From Ciona intestinalis (lineage: Eukaryota > Chordata > Ascidiacea > Phlebobranchia > Cionidae), in the NCBI RefSeq assembly GCF_000224145.3, contig NC_020172.2, forward strand, positions 3,889,557-3,953,556: a DNA stretch of 64,000 nucleotides. Reading direction: 5' to 3'. Shown one piece after another: positions 47,552-59,581 of this stretch (the first letter of the stretch is position 1; the number at the start of each line of letters is the position of its first letter). A program made the position numbers and the translations under genes. The notes below the pieces were generated by a model that saw only the letters and a list, made by a program, of their open reading frames with translations, was not told the DNA's origin and made no database searches.

Positions 47552-50500
47552 TTGTTGCATTTCACTTTCTCGCTCAACTTGCCGATTTTCTTCAATTTTT
47601 CGTCGATTACGTTGAATGCTCGATAAACAAGCAGTGATTGACTTTGCCACAACATTAACGTCATCTTCGTGAAGAAATCCATTCTGGGCCTGAGGTTTAA
47701 GGAGGTTTATTATTGTGCTGTTAACAGAATATAAATCAGACTTTTTTATGGAGAAGATTAAATTAGTAATATTCTTTTTTAAATCAGTGACTAAATCGAT
47801 TTTTAACGAGAAGAATAGGCCTAAATCAAGTACAATTTTAGTTTTTTAAATCAGCGACAATTTTTATTGTACATGGGTCATGGCCCATGGGTGGCGACAT
47901 AGGTTAACGTTCTATGGCGAGGCCCGCCAAAGGACCTGGAATTAATTCCCTAGACAGGCAATTAGCCGAAAATTATGATGTGTTTTCAGGAAAAGATTTA
48001 ATTAACAAAGGATATGAGTCGGTTATGACTATATGAACGTATTGTCATTTTCACTGCCAAGCCGTATTATCAATCACTGTCAATTAACAAAGCATTGGGT
48101 TATAGATTGGGTTATACAGAAATAATGACATCATCAATCAATAGCACCACTTTAAATTGAAAACCGCAACTCACAAGTGTGCTTCTGTTTAAACATTATT
48201 CAAAAAAAAAAAAAGGTTTCAACGCAAATTTTCAGACAGTTGAGTTTTTTATTCTCTGTGCCTTTGTTAAAACATTCTTTAAAAACATAATTTTCGATGC
48301 AAATTGTCTAACAAACTGTCTTTTAAGCTCTGGGCATTTGTTTGAACTTTATTCAAAAACATAACTTTCAAAGACAATTTTATAATAAACATTTTTTAGC
48401 TCTAAAACCTATTATTACCATGCATTTGTAAATGTTAAAACTGTATGGTCTTGTTACTGTTATGTACATGCACACAAGCTTATAAGATTACTTTAGGATT
48501 AATATCGTTTTGGCTACTTAGCTGAACCTAAGTACGAGTTACTACAATTATACCATCAGACCTATTTGTTCAGTATTTTTTGTTACATGTAAAATTCCTG
48601 GAGAATTATAACGATTTGGCCACTTAGCTGAACTATATCACACTTTACTATAGCCAATAGCTGTAGCATCAGATCTATTGGTTTAGCATTTTTTTATTTT
48701 ACGTAAAATTTCATGCCTAAACTGACCAATCACGGCTAAAAAATAGAAATCACAAATTTCTTGAGGATATGGTTTTATAAATCTTTGGTTGTTCTTTGTT
48801 TAAAACTAAATTAGACAAAAAATAAAATGAAAAGGTGTCCTATCTTGTCCCACCGTACTATATATAACATTAACTTACCATTTCTTTTGCTACTTCGACG
48901 GGGATATCCTTAGTCATGTCGAAATCGAACTCCAAAGCTTCATCATTTTTATGTTTTTGTTTCAATCTTTGGGCGTCTTCTACCACGAGACGTAACGTCA
49001 CTGTGTCTTTTAGCATCGCATTTTCGCCTTCTCCCTGGCTAGGTTCAGCATTTGATTCAGCCTGTGATCTGAGCTCGACTTTTATCCCAGGAACCTCCAC
49101 AAAGAATGGCTCGTTTAGTAGTTGTTGAACTGTGTACCTGGGGTAAAAAAAACTTGTTAAAATTGATTCTGTAAAAAAAATTGAAAATTGCTGGAAAATA
49201 TAAACAATTCTATAAAAAAAGAAAATTGGCTAAGATGTGGCACATTAAAGCATTTTGTTGCGGTTGGAATATTTTAAAATGTTTTATTCCAATGTATAGG
49301 CTACAGCTAAGGTTTTGTGCATTTAGCTAGTTTCTGTTTTCAGTATGTAGGAAATGAAAATGTAAAATTGAATTTATCATTCCTTTATAACATAAAATAT
49401 CATCAATTGAAAACGCAAACAAATTTTAAAAGTTCCCTTTAAAAATCATTTATTAAATGAAATATCCTTAATTGAAAGCACAAACAAACCTTTGTGTTTT
49501 ATCTCTGTTGATGCAGATAGAAATTATCCGACGTTCGTCTTTTCCTTGAACTTTCTCAAAACTATTTGGTGGAAGACCCTAATAACAAAAAAATAAATAA
49601 AAAAAATATAAAAAATAAATAAAATTAAATTTGTTTTTTTAGAAATATTGCCAAATGTTTTTAAATTAGGGTACTCGTCATTTTACAATAATGCATGTAT
49701 TAGGGTATATTGGCATTAGCACCCTATGCACCCATAATGGGCAAATGTGACTTGATTGTTAAAGCCACAACAGGATATGATATTCCAACGATTGCGCAAT
49801 AATTGTACCATATACAGAAACGTATGCTGCCCCTTGCTACTATTTTTTTAGCTCCTAAGCTGAATTATAGCACACTTTACTATAGTAGGGTGGGGAAAGA
49901 TGGGACACCTTTCACATATAATAACCAAATATCCTGACCGTGTTTTAAACAATTAACAACGATCCGTGGGAGCCGTGAAGATAAATTTTTATAAGAAATC
50001 GTTGAATGTTTGTTTACTACCAAATTGGAGGAGAAAAATAGATTGAAAAGGCGTCCCATCTTCCCCCACCCTACTATATAGATGAAGGCTATACCATCAG
50101 GCCTATTAATTTAGCATTTTTTCATTTTACGTAAAATTCCATGCCTCTAACTTACCAATCACTGCTAAAAAATGAGAAATTAGAAATATTAAGCCCACCT
50201 GCGTAACTTTGCGATAAATTTGTCCAGCATTTATACATTCAGAGTAGGGATACTCCGCTGTAATCATCTCTAACATGCACATACCAAACGCATACACATC
50301 AACACTTTCATCATAATGTTCCTCATACATCTCAGGTGCCATAAACTCAGGGGTACCTACAATATAAAAAATAATAAATGAAAAAAAAATCCCAAAAAAA
50401 TTTATTGTAAAAAAAAATTAATACTAGGATTTTTAAAATTAAAAAATAAATAAAAGAAAAACAAAATTAAAGAAAAACAAAATTTAAAGAAATAAGTTTT

Positions 50501-53500
50501 TTTCAGCTTTGAGGAATTATAAATAATTAAAAAAATTAAAGGAAAAAATTATTACCAATTACACTCTTTGCAAAAGAAGTCCTTTTCAATGTTGCAAGGC
50601 CAAGATCCCCAACTTTCACTGATCCCGTAGGTCCAGTTATGAAAATATTATCACATTTTAAGTCCCGATGTATAATAGCTGGGTTTCTTGTGTGAAGAAA
50701 ATTTAACCCTTTCAGTATCTGACGGCACCAGCTTCGTAAAACTTTGGGTTTGATTGATTTGAAACGTTTTAGATACCTGTGGTGTAATTTTAATGTTAAA
50801 ACTTTAAGGGTTGAATAGGTAGTGCGATCAACTTAGTTCATTGGGTGTTCTGTTTCATATACCCTTATTTTCCATTTTTAGTTTTAATGGTTGGGAATTT
50901 AGGCAATTTTAAGGGGATTACTTAATTGAAGCAATTGCCGCTATGTGTCTTGCCCAAGGACACATGCGCCTACAATGATAGCAGCAACAAGCCTTGAACC
51001 TATAACCTCTAGGTTAAAAGCAGACGCGCTAACCAATGTGCCACTGCACCCTTAGACAATAAATAAAAATGTGGTCAAGTGAGTGAGATGATTTATTGGT
51101 CATTTGAGGCACCTTTTGTCAAAATTTATCAGCACTTTTATGACTCATGTCAGACATAATTAGTTTATAATGGGACTTTTTAGACAACTAGTTAAAATAT
51201 CTCTCACTACATATGTGCCTAACATGGGTATACAAGGCATATGTATATCCTGGAATCAACTATGTAACCCTATGGGAGTAATCTGTGTACGCATAGATAA
51301 ACTTACAGCTAACTGGCTAATTGGTAATTACACACCAATTAAAGGTAAAAACATAAACACAGTCATGACTTAAAAAAACTGTGGTTTTTCCAAAAAAAGC
51401 AATTAATAAAGGCAGCATTTTAAATAAAGGCCACATATAGTGAGGTGGGAAAAGATGGGACACCTTTAGCAATTAACAACACTATTTTAGATTCGGGATG
51501 CGGTTTTTATAAAACTTTGAATGTTCTTTGTTTACTACCAAATGGGACGAGAAAATAGAGTAAAAAGGTGACCCACTTCCACCCACCCTAATATATTAAA
51601 TAAAGGGTCTTACGTTTTTAATGTTCCAGAAGTCATAAGCTCAGTGACAAGTATAATGCATTTCTTTCCCTTAAGTGACTGGTAATCCCATGAGTCATAA
51701 AATCTTACAATGTTCGGATGTTGTAATCCCTTTAACATCTCAGCTTCTTCACGAAAACGAAGCCGCTCATTTTTGGACAATTTATGATGCTGAAAATAAG
51801 AAACAGTTGATAAATAACACCAGCAAACCATATGAAATGACAATCTTTATATATTAGGGCACCAAAGTTGGGGTGGCAGGGTAGGTGGCCTTTCTTGGAA
51901 TTTTTTGCCGTGCCTAAATCAGTAGAATCATTTTTTGATGGAGGTATGTGTCTAACTTACCCTGCTCCTCTCATGCATAACAAAAAGTTTGGCACTGGTA
52001 AATATATAACAATGTAGTAATGTATAGAACTAGATTTAACAACTGTTGTTTTGTCGCTATATCCTGTCTTTCAAATCTTCTGAATGTTTGCCACCATCAT
52101 CGAAGAGGCAAATAAAGTTTTTATTATTATTATTGGTATATAGGGGGGAAAGACGGGACACCTTTAGCCCATACTATCCAAACATCCTGATCGTGTTTTA
52201 AACAATTAACAGTGGTCCATGGGAGTCGAGAGGCTACAGTTTTAAAAAAAAAAAAAAAATCTTTGTTTACTACCAAATGGAAAAGAAAAGTGATATAAAA
52301 AGATGTCCTATCTCCCCGGACCATCGATACTATATTATTTAAGTTACTTTAAGTACCTGCAATTCACACCATGCAACAGCAACCCCAGTGTCAGTATCAA
52401 GGCCTTTATATACGGTCTTAAAACTTCCACGGCCCAGCTCAATATCGAACTTTAAAAATCTTGAATCAGGAGATTCTCCGATAGCTTTGCCATCATCTTC
52501 CAAACCGCCATTGATCTCGTCGTCGAGTGCATTATCAGCGACTTCTTCATCTTTGCTAACGACGTTTATTTCACCCCCCACTGCAACACCATCCGCGAGT
52601 GGGTTAACTTTATATGATGCATCAACTCCGTCTAAAGCGTTACAAAAATTAATAAATGTGACTTGCGTGGCCGGAAATGAAAGTCATTATAACACGGTTG
52701 TTCTGTTTCATACACCTTGTGCCAGCTTAGTTACCAGGTATGTACTAACTGAGTTAGAGCAATTGCCGTTAATTTTCTTGTCTACAGACACATACCCCCA
52801 CAACGGAAGTACCGCAGAACCTTGAACTCATAACCTCTTGGTTAGAGAAAGGACCTAACCAGTGAGCCATGGTTCCAAACCCGGTAGCTGTAGTTTAACA
52901 CACACATAGACTGTTACATTTATAACAACAACACATAAATTAGATATATAGGGAGTAATAGCACAAATCTGGAAAAATTTAACCCTCGTCCACCAGCAAA
53001 CCGCAAAATGTCAGTTATATCAAACAAAATGTGGGATTTTATTCAGGTTAAATAAAAAATATAATGGGACCTAACAGAAGAATGGAATATATATATATAT
53101 TACAAAAAAATCTATGCAATTACCATATTTTTTTGATTTTACAGTCTAGAGCCATACTTTTCAGGTTACAAGCATTTAATCAACAGATTGTAAATCACAC
53201 ACGATAAACAGAGACAGTGATATGAAAATTACTTAACCCAAATTTACAAGTGTCCTAATTGATACACTTGTTTGTTAAACAAGTTAATAAATATTTACCA
53301 AAAACATTTACCAATAATTTATATTGTTTTAAAACTGTATTAAAAGAGTATTACATACATACATACATACATACCTGTTTTGTTGTCTTTATCGCTGACA
53401 ACTCCATTCATTTTTCCTTCTTGGTCATTACCATTAACAACAGCGTCTTTTTTGGAGGGTGAGTCAGGCACTTCAACATTATGCTGGTTGTTAAGATTTT

Positions 53501-54011
53501 TTTCCACTGTATTGTTGAGACCATTCATAGCAAATTCTTCAGATGTATGTTCTGTTGTTAAGACCTCACTAACTGCTTTATTTTCAGTGACATTTTCTTG
53601 GCTACTTCCACTTCCAGATTGAGAAGCAGGTTTAGTGTGCCCAACATCATTTTCAACACATGGTAACTCACTCGGTGAAGTATTTAAACCATCAACATTC
53701 AACACACCGTTGCTTGCGCTGCTATTAACATGTTTTACGGAACCTTCTGACAATAACAACACTTCTTTCTCTTTTATCAACAATTTCTCCGAACTTTTAA
53801 CATTTTCCGAATTTTTTTCATTTTGTTTAATTTGGCTTGACACCAAAATATCCGAAGATTCCCCAACACTTTGGTGTATGAGTGAGTCTTTAACTGTGGG
53901 CGGACTGGTACAAACTGTAGTTTGGTTAGATTTTGAATGATCAGTAGTGTAACTGGAGCCCTGTTGCTCAGTTTTTGTGTTTTGACTCATTACGCAACAG
54001 ACAGGCAACAT
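36599..54011 (-). CDS. WNK: WNK (with-no-lysine) serine/threonine kinase
   Basis: Nineteen phase-compatible exons, from 53375-54011 (exon 1) through 52357-52631, 51614-51789, 50556-50776, 50199-50356, 49490-49578, 48879-49137, 47075-47689, 46138-46192, 45287-45456, 44309-44446, 43920-44054, 42887-43012, 40466-42425, 39591-39652, 39061-39257, 38778-38886, 38473-38527 to 36599-37178; about 2000 residues. The kinase domain is diagnostic: catalytic Lys in the glycine loop ([11 protein letters not shown]), Cys at the usual Lys site (VAWCELQ), HRDLKCDN, and activation loop [20 protein letters not shown]. WNKs phosphorylate OSR1/SPAK to control ion cotransport. Two RFQI docking motifs (40956-40967 and 40845-40856), an autoinhibitory-like domain after the kinase, a second similar domain (exons 13-14) and polyQ tracts are seen. 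Exon 19 holds a 50-N gap. The start could be the ATG at 54011 or 53990. Confidence 0.93.
36834..36883. other. assembly gap (50 N) inside the last WNK exon
   Basis: A run of 50 N. The open frames on either side are offset, so the true length of missing sequence is not 50 (placeholder size). Confidence 0.98.
37849..38010. mobile_element. palindromic MITE (family A), internally deleted
   Basis: Left end 'atagtagggtgggggaagat', right end 'cttcccatcccactatatat'. It lies in a WNK intron. Confidence 0.74.
38149..38320. mobile_element. 'ggcgccaaac'-ended MITE (family C)
   Basis: Starts 'aggcgccaaacccggggtgg' and ends 'aatagtttgagcctatgc'. It lies in a WNK intron. Confidence 0.6.
40128..40444 (-). 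mobile_element. tRNA-derived SINE, full length
   Basis: On the minus strand, the tRNA-like head (about 40370-40440, 'gcacagtggttggcgcgcc', 'gggttcaaggctc'), the body and the 'atgaataaatgtaactt' tail are all present. Its head ends about 20 bp from the donor of the large WNK exon. Confidence 0.75.
41763..41912 (-). repeat. CAG/CAA repeat encoding a Gln(/Pro)-rich tract in WNK
   Basis: Mixed CAA/CAG codons give runs of Gln interrupted by single Pro or Thr, in frame within the large exon 40466-42425. Confidence 0.92.
43535..43684. mobile_element. family C MITE, degraded
   Basis: Shares 'ggtaggcaggcctgcacccc', 'gtgtttaactactcctacct' and 'tcaggcacctat' end words with other family C copies. It lies in a WNK intron. 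Confidence 0.5.
43691..43889. mobile_element. palindromic MITE (family A)
   Basis: Left 'gtggaaagacgggacac', right 'gtgtcccattttttcctatt'. Body words conserved. It lies in a WNK intron. Confidence 0.7.
44706..44888. mobile_element. palindromic MITE (family A)
   Basis: Inverted ends 'atagtagggtgggggaagat' and 'atcttcccccaccctctta'. It lies in a WNK intron. Confidence 0.76.
45756..46104. mobile_element. 'ggcgccaaac'-ended MITE (family C), longest copy
   Basis: Terminal inverted repeats CAGGCGCCAAAC at the left and GTTTGGCGCCTATG at the right enclose about 350 bp. It lies in a WNK intron. Confidence 0.72.
46737..46927. mobile_element. palindromic MITE (family A)
   Basis: Inverted ends 'atagtagggtagggaagatg' and 'catcttccccaaccctacta'. 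A second decayed copy follows to about 47055. Confidence 0.76.
47486..47558 (-). repeat. CAG/CAA repeat encoding polyQ in WNK
   Basis: About 20 consecutive Gln codons (mixed CAA/CAG) after 'RQVERESEM' in exon 47075-47689. The rest of the exon is also Gln-rich. Confidence 0.92.
49881..50080. mobile_element. palindromic MITE (family A), near intact
   Basis: Inverted ends 'tatagtagggtggggaaaga' and 'tcttcccccaccctactata', about 200 bp. It lies in a WNK intron. Confidence 0.8.
50836..51054 (-). mobile_element. tRNA-derived SINE, partial
   Basis: Minus-strand head ('ggcacattggttagcgcg', 'aggttcaaggctt') plus body. It lies in a WNK intron. Confidence 0.64.
51434..51596. mobile_element. palindromic MITE (family A), internally shortened
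   Basis: Left 'atatagtgaggtgggaaaag', right 'cttccacccaccctaatata'. It lies in a WNK intron. Confidence 0.7.
51855..51996. mobile_element. family C MITE, short copy
   Basis: Starts 'agggcaccaaagttggggtg' and ends 'caaaaagtttggcactgg'. It lies in a WNK intron. Confidence 0.55.
52136..52336. mobile_element. palindromic MITE (family A)
   Basis: Left 'tatataggggggaaagacgg', right 'gatgtcctatctccccggac'. A poly-A run lies in the middle. It lies in a WNK intron. Confidence 0.65.
52655..52880 (-). mobile_element. tRNA-derived SINE, degraded
   Basis: Tail 'aataaatgtgacttg' at the left and the tRNA-like head at the right. It lies in WNK intron 1, about 25 bp from the exon 2 acceptor. Confidence 0.6.
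53352..53374. repeat. (ATAC)n microsatellite covering the WNK exon 1 donor
   Basis: Five tandem tetranucleotides. On the minus strand the donor is the first gtatgt of the array, directly after exon 1. The same array is in the second copy at 57062-57084. Confidence 0.9.
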
Positions 54012-55275
54012 GTGGGAAGGAAAGTTTGTGTCAAATCATCAGTAAGATACCCCCATTGCTTGCAAACAGTCTACAGAGAAATATCTGCATCATACTCTCT
54101 TTTAAATCAACATATCCTGTTCTAAAACTTTGATCCTGCTCAAGATAAAAGTAATCATTAATAATGAAATTGGAATTATATTTAGAAACAATTACCGACA
54201 AAGTTACATTTGTGGAAATTCGTAACCTGGCGCAAGGTGTATGAAACAAATTACCTGTGGTATAACCACTGTCGTTTTCTGACCACACGAGGATAAGCCA
54301 ATTTATATTCATTTATTCAAATAATGGTTTGGCACTAGTAAAGAATTCTCCGGTATGTTACAGATTAGGCTGGTGGAAAGTGTTAGAGGTTGGTAGTCAA
54401 GGGTTATTAGTTTGTGGTTACACCACTTTTGTAATCTTAAAGTAATAGCCACCGCTAATGTCCGCGAATTTTTCGTTCAAACTATACAAATGGAATCGTA
54501 CGGCAACCTGGTGTGCCTGGCCTGCCTAGAAACGTTTATATTCTATTTTAATTTTTTTAAATACAACCACGCGCAACCCGCACATTTTAAAGGGACCCCT
54601 ATATATTATTGAGATCATAAGAATAAGTTGTACGCCGTTTTAAAAGCAAAATAATGTAATTTCGCTCGTCGCCATTTTGCTATATACAAAACTTTGTTCA
54701 ATTTTAGTATTTAAATAACGTTAAAACCTGTTAGACTTCTAAAAATGCCTGGCAAACGACGATAAAACAAACGTATATTTCGTAATATAAACAATCCTAC
54801 GTTAACATTGGGCTGTCTCTTCAACTGTATTGTGACCTGTGACCCTGAGTTTAACTAGGTGGCGCCAACGAGCTTACTTCCACAAAAGGCTGCTCATGAA
54901 TTTTTATGTAAAATTCCGCTATATTTTAAATCTTTGGGTATTTTTTGTTATATTTTAAATTTATATAAATTTGTTTTATTTTTAGTTGTGTATTAAGGAT
55001 ATTTCCAACAGTTTTATTGCTAAAACAGTTATTGGAGTAGCCTACTATATAAATATATGTTTATTGTACAATTTATCATCGTGTGCCAGCATAAAAGCCT
55101 TAAAAGGCACCACCGTAGGCTACTCTCAGAATAAAAATTGTATCGTTACGTTCGAAGCAAAAATCAATTCACAAAATTAGAAATATTAAAACATCACACA
55201 CCGTGCAGCTATAGTTAAAACATACAGAAAGCACGGGGTTTACGGAATAAAATATGACATCTCAGACCACAGTTA
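54012..55275. other. region between the WNK start and the GT31 3' end
   Basis: No coding sequence supported. It should contain the WNK promoter and 5' UTR (minus strand). A SINE tail fragment lies at about 54195-54325. The rest is AT-rich. Confidence 0.55.
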
Positions 55276-55858
55276 TCAACAGCAGTACGATACGCTCAAT
55301 TTCTTTAAAATAGTAATTTCTTTTTTGTAATGTTCTATTGTTTTAGCTTGAGCCTGTGGTATAGTTAAACCGGGGAAGTGAAATGCAAATCCAGGTTCTA
55401 ATTTGACAATGTTAGTGTCTTCCTTTCCAAGTTTCATTCTTAGTATGCCAGAGGCCCATACGTCTTCCATCGGCATAATTTCGTCTTGTTTTACTGAGCC
55501 ATAAAGTAGCTTTGCTGTAGCCACTGACGTAACGTACATAGCACCGTTACAATACGACGGAAAATCATTCGGCTTGTATTCGTTGGTTGAAAGGTAGTAT
55601 GGACTATTTAGATCTCGTGTGGGTTGTCCATTTTTTATTAAAGTATGGCCGCATAGTACGGGAAAGTTTTCAACGCCTTTGTCCAGTGTAGGTCTTTCTA
55701 GTGATTCAACGTTCGATGTGTGAAGTAATTTTGTAAGGTGATCGGTCAAAGTTGTTTTTGAAATTCTGACATCGTCGTCTGACTTGCTGACGAAATAATG
55801 AGATGGCAAATTTTCTGAAGACCATTGCAGAATGGTAAGAGACTTCATCACTATTTTC
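55276..55858 (-). CDS. GT31 glycosyltransferase, last exon (duplicate copy, probable alternative haplotype)
   Basis: Same length, acceptor and stop as the last exon of the complete gene (59582-60164). The proteins differ by one residue (YLSTNEYK here, YLSTDEYK there). The upstream exons are missing because the copy ends at the N gap starting at 56165, where only the donor and 2 nt of the next exon remain. Confidence 0.78.
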
Positions 55859-56164
55859 CTATAATTTGTAATAGAGAACGTTAGCTGAAACACAACAGTG
55901 ACGTATAAACTGTACAGACTGTACCCTGTCAGCCAAAACATATCATAATGTTGGACAGCTATAAGGGGTTCTTAAACTTTAGTATATATGAATGTAACTT
56001 TCTTTATCCAGCGTTCCTGGAAAATGATAGTCGTTATACCACGGATGTTCCTTACCCAAAATTTACTCAAACAAACTCACTATTTATAGTTTAAACATAA
56101 AGTAGAGTGGGGGGAAATGAGACACCTTTAGCCATAATAACCAAATAGTGATTCATACATACCT

Positions 56165-56664
56165 NNNNNNNNNNNNNNNNNNNNNNNNNNNNNNNNNNNN
56201 NNNNNNNNNNNNNNNNNNNNNNNNNNNNNNNNNNNNNNNNNNNNNNNNNNNNNNNNNNNNNNNNNNNNNNNNNNNNNNNNNNNNNNNNNNNNNNNNNNNN
56301 NNNNNNNNNNNNNNNNNNNNNNNNNNNNNNNNNNNNNNNNNNNNNNNNNNNNNNNNNNNNNNNNNNNNNNNNNNNNNNNNNNNNNNNNNNNNNNNNNNNN
56401 NNNNNNNNNNNNNNNNNNNNNNNNNNNNNNNNNNNNNNNNNNNNNNNNNNNNNNNNNNNNNNNNNNNNNNNNNNNNNNNNNNNNNNNNNNNNNNNNNNNN
56501 NNNNNNNNNNNNNNNNNNNNNNNNNNNNNNNNNNNNNNNNNNNNNNNNNNNNNNNNNNNNNNNNNNNNNNNNNNNNNNNNNNNNNNNNNNNNNNNNNNNN
56601 NNNNNNNNNNNNNNNNNNNNNNNNNNNNNNNNNNNNNNNNNNNNNNNNNNNNNNNNNNNNNNNN
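56165..56664. other. assembly gap (500 N)
   Basis: A run of 500 N between two versions of the WNK exon 1 - GT31 last exon stretch (52955-56164 and 56665-60468). Confidence 0.99.
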
Positions 56665-57084
56665 GTAATAGCACAAATCTGGAAAAATTTAACCCTCGTC
56701 CACCAGCAAACCGCAAAATGTCAGTTATATCAAACAAAATGTGGGATTTTATTCAGGTTAAATAAAAAATATAATGGGACCTAACAGAAGAATGGAATAT
56801 ATATATATATTACAAAAAAATCTATGCAATTACCATATTTTTTTGATTTTACAGTCTAGAGCCATACTTTTCAGGTTACAAGCATTTAATCAACAGATTG
56901 TAAATCACACACGATAAACAGAGACAGTGATATGAAAATTACTTAACCCAAATTTACAAGTGTCCTAATTGATACACTTGTCTGTTAAACAAGTTAATAA
57001 ATATTTACCAAAAACATTTACCAATAATTTATATTGTTTTAAAACTGTATTAAAAGAGTATTACATACATACATACATACATAC

Positions 57085-57671
57085 CTGTTCTGTTGTCTTT
57101 ATCGCTGACAACTCCATTCATTTTTCCTTCTTGGTCATTACCATTAACAACAGCGTCTTTTTTGGAGGGTGAGTCAGGCACTTCAACATTATGCTGGTTG
57201 TTAAGATTTTTTTCCACTGTATTGTTGAGACCATTCATAGCAAATTCTTCAGATGTATGTTCTGTTGTTAAGACCTCACTAACTGCTTTATTTTCAGTGA
57301 CATTTTCTTGGCTACTTCCACTTCCAGATTGAGAAGCAGGTTTAGTGTGCCCAACATCATTTTCAACACATGGTAACTCACTCGGTGAAGTATTTAAACC
57401 ATCAACATTCAACACACCGTTGCTTGCGCTGCTATTAACATGTTTCACGGAACCTTCTGACAATAACAACACTTCTTTCTCTTTTATCAACAATTTCTCC
57501 GAACTTTTAACATTTTCCGAATTTTTTTCATTTTGTTTAATTTGGCTTGACACCAAAATATCCGAAGATTCCCCAACACTAGGGTGTATGAATGAGTCTT
57601 TAACTGTAGGCGGACTGGTACAAACTGTAGTTTGGTTAGATTTTGAATGATCAGTAGTGTAACTGGAGCCC
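57085..57671 (-). CDS. WNK exon 1, duplicate copy (probable alternative haplotype, truncated by gap)
   Basis: Repeats WNK exon 1 with the same donor in the (GTAT)n array. Amino-acid differences include VKDSFIHPSV here against [10 protein letters not shown], and DNRTG against DNKTG. The start codon is lost in the gap at 57672-58057. No kinase exons follow it, so it is not a functional second gene as assembled. Confidence 0.82.
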
Positions 57672-58057
57672 NNNNNNNNNNNNNNNNNNNNNNNNNNNNN
57701 NNNNNNNNNNNNNNNNNNNNNNNNNNNNNNNNNNNNNNNNNNNNNNNNNNNNNNNNNNNNNNNNNNNNNNNNNNNNNNNNNNNNNNNNNNNNNNNNNNNN
57801 NNNNNNNNNNNNNNNNNNNNNNNNNNNNNNNNNNNNNNNNNNNNNNNNNNNNNNNNNNNNNNNNNNNNNNNNNNNNNNNNNNNNNNNNNNNNNNNNNNNN
57901 NNNNNNNNNNNNNNNNNNNNNNNNNNNNNNNNNNNNNNNNNNNNNNNNNNNNNNNNNNNNNNNNNNNNNNNNNNNNNNNNNNNNNNNNNNNNNNNNNNNN
58001 NNNNNNNNNNNNNNNNNNNNNNNNNNNNNNNNNNNNNNNNNNNNNNNNNNNNNNNNN
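57672..58057. other. assembly gap (386 N)
   Basis: A run of 386 N, not a round number, so probably a sized gap. Confidence 0.98.
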
Positions 58058-58222
58058 GGACGAGTTTCGCTGCCGTGTAATGTAGCGTCGTTTAACGGGG
58101 GACGAGTTCGTGGGCGTGTAACTTAGCATCGTTTAACGTGGGACGAGTTCGCTGCCGTGTAACGTAGCGTCGTTTAACGGGGGACGAGTTCCGCCCGTGT
58201 AACGTAGCATCGTTTAACGAGG
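58058..58222. repeat. 41-bp minisatellite
   Basis: Four units beginning 'ggacgagtt' and containing 'gtgtaacgtagc' and 'gtcgtttaacg'. The corresponding position in the other copy (near 54083) lacks it. Confidence 0.85.
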
Positions 58223-58418
58223 GACCATGCCTGCCAAAACACACGTAACCTCCCGAACGCACACACACTCGCACATACACTCAAGCAGACGAGTGCACGA
58301 GCCGGTGCGTTCGCATCAACGAATTCTCGAATTTTACACTGCACGCTTGTTACGATTTATTGATATCAAAAAGGGGGGGGACTAGTCCCCCTAATCCCCC
58401 CCCCTGGGTGCGCCACTG
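58223..58418. mobile_element. right end of an inserted DNA transposon (hAT-like terminus)
   Basis: The insertion ends in 'ccctgggtgcgccactg' (reverse complement CAGTGGCGCACCCAGGG, a terminus style common in hAT and related elements) just before 'atctgcatcatac', which is where the two copies become alike again. The left end is hidden in the gap. Confidence 0.55.
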
Positions 58419-59581
58419 ATCTGCATCATACTCTCTTTTAAATCAACATATCCTGTTCTAAAACTTTGATCCTGCTCAAGATAAAAGTAATCATTAATAA
58501 TGAAATTGGAATTATATTTAGAAACAATTACCGACAAAGTTACATTTGTGGAAATTCGTAACCTGGCGCAAGGTGTATGAAACAAATTACCTGTGGTATA
58601 ACCACTGTCGTTTTCTGACCACACGAGGATAAGCCAATTTATATTCATTTATTCAAATAATGGTTTGGCACTAGTAAAGAATTCCCGGTATGTTACAGAT
58701 TAGGCTGGTTGAAAGTGTTAGAGGTTGGTAGTCAAGGGTTATTAGTTTGTGGTTACACCACTTTTGTAATCTCAAAGTAATAGCCACCGCTAATGTCCGC
58801 GAATTTTTCGTTTAAACTATACAAATGGAATCGTACGGCAACCTGGTGTGCCTGGCCTGCCTTGAAACGTTTATATTCTATTTTAATTTTTAAAAATACT
58901 TGGTCAAGATAACATCTTTACAGTGCTTATACAACGTCAAAATAAACAAGAACTATATATTATTGAGATCGTAAGAATAAGTTGCTATATACAAAACTTT
59001 GTTCAATTTTAGTATTTAAATAACGTTAAAACTTGTTAGACTTCTAATAATGCCTTGCAAACGACGATAAAACAAACGTATATTTCGTAGTATAAACAAT
59101 CCTACGTTAACATTGGGCTGTCTCTTCAACTGTATTGTGACCTGTGACCCTGAGTTTAACTAGGTGGCGCCAACGAGCTTACTTCCACAAAAGGCTGCTT
59201 GTGAATTTTTATGTAAAATTCCGCTATATTTTAAATCTTTGGGTATTTTTTGTTATATTTTATATTTATATAAATTTGTTTTATTTTTCGTTGTGTATTA
59301 GGGATATTTCCAACAGTTTTATTGCTAAAACAGTTATTGGAGTAGCCTACTATATAAATATATGTTTATTGTACAATTCATCATCGTGTGCCAGCATAAA
59401 AGCCTTAAAAGGCACTACAGTAGGCTACTCTCAGAATAAAAATTGTATCGTTACGTTTCGAAGCAGAAATCAATTCACAAAGTTAGAAATATTAAAACAT
59501 CACACACCGTGCAGCTATAGTTAAAACATACAGAAAGCACGGGGTTTACGGAATAAAATATGACATCTCAGACCACAGTTA

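Noticed and set aside
56128..56765. Open frames spanning the 500-N gap near 56.2-56.7 kb
   Set aside because: Artefact of the N run; no coding sequence is supported across the gap.
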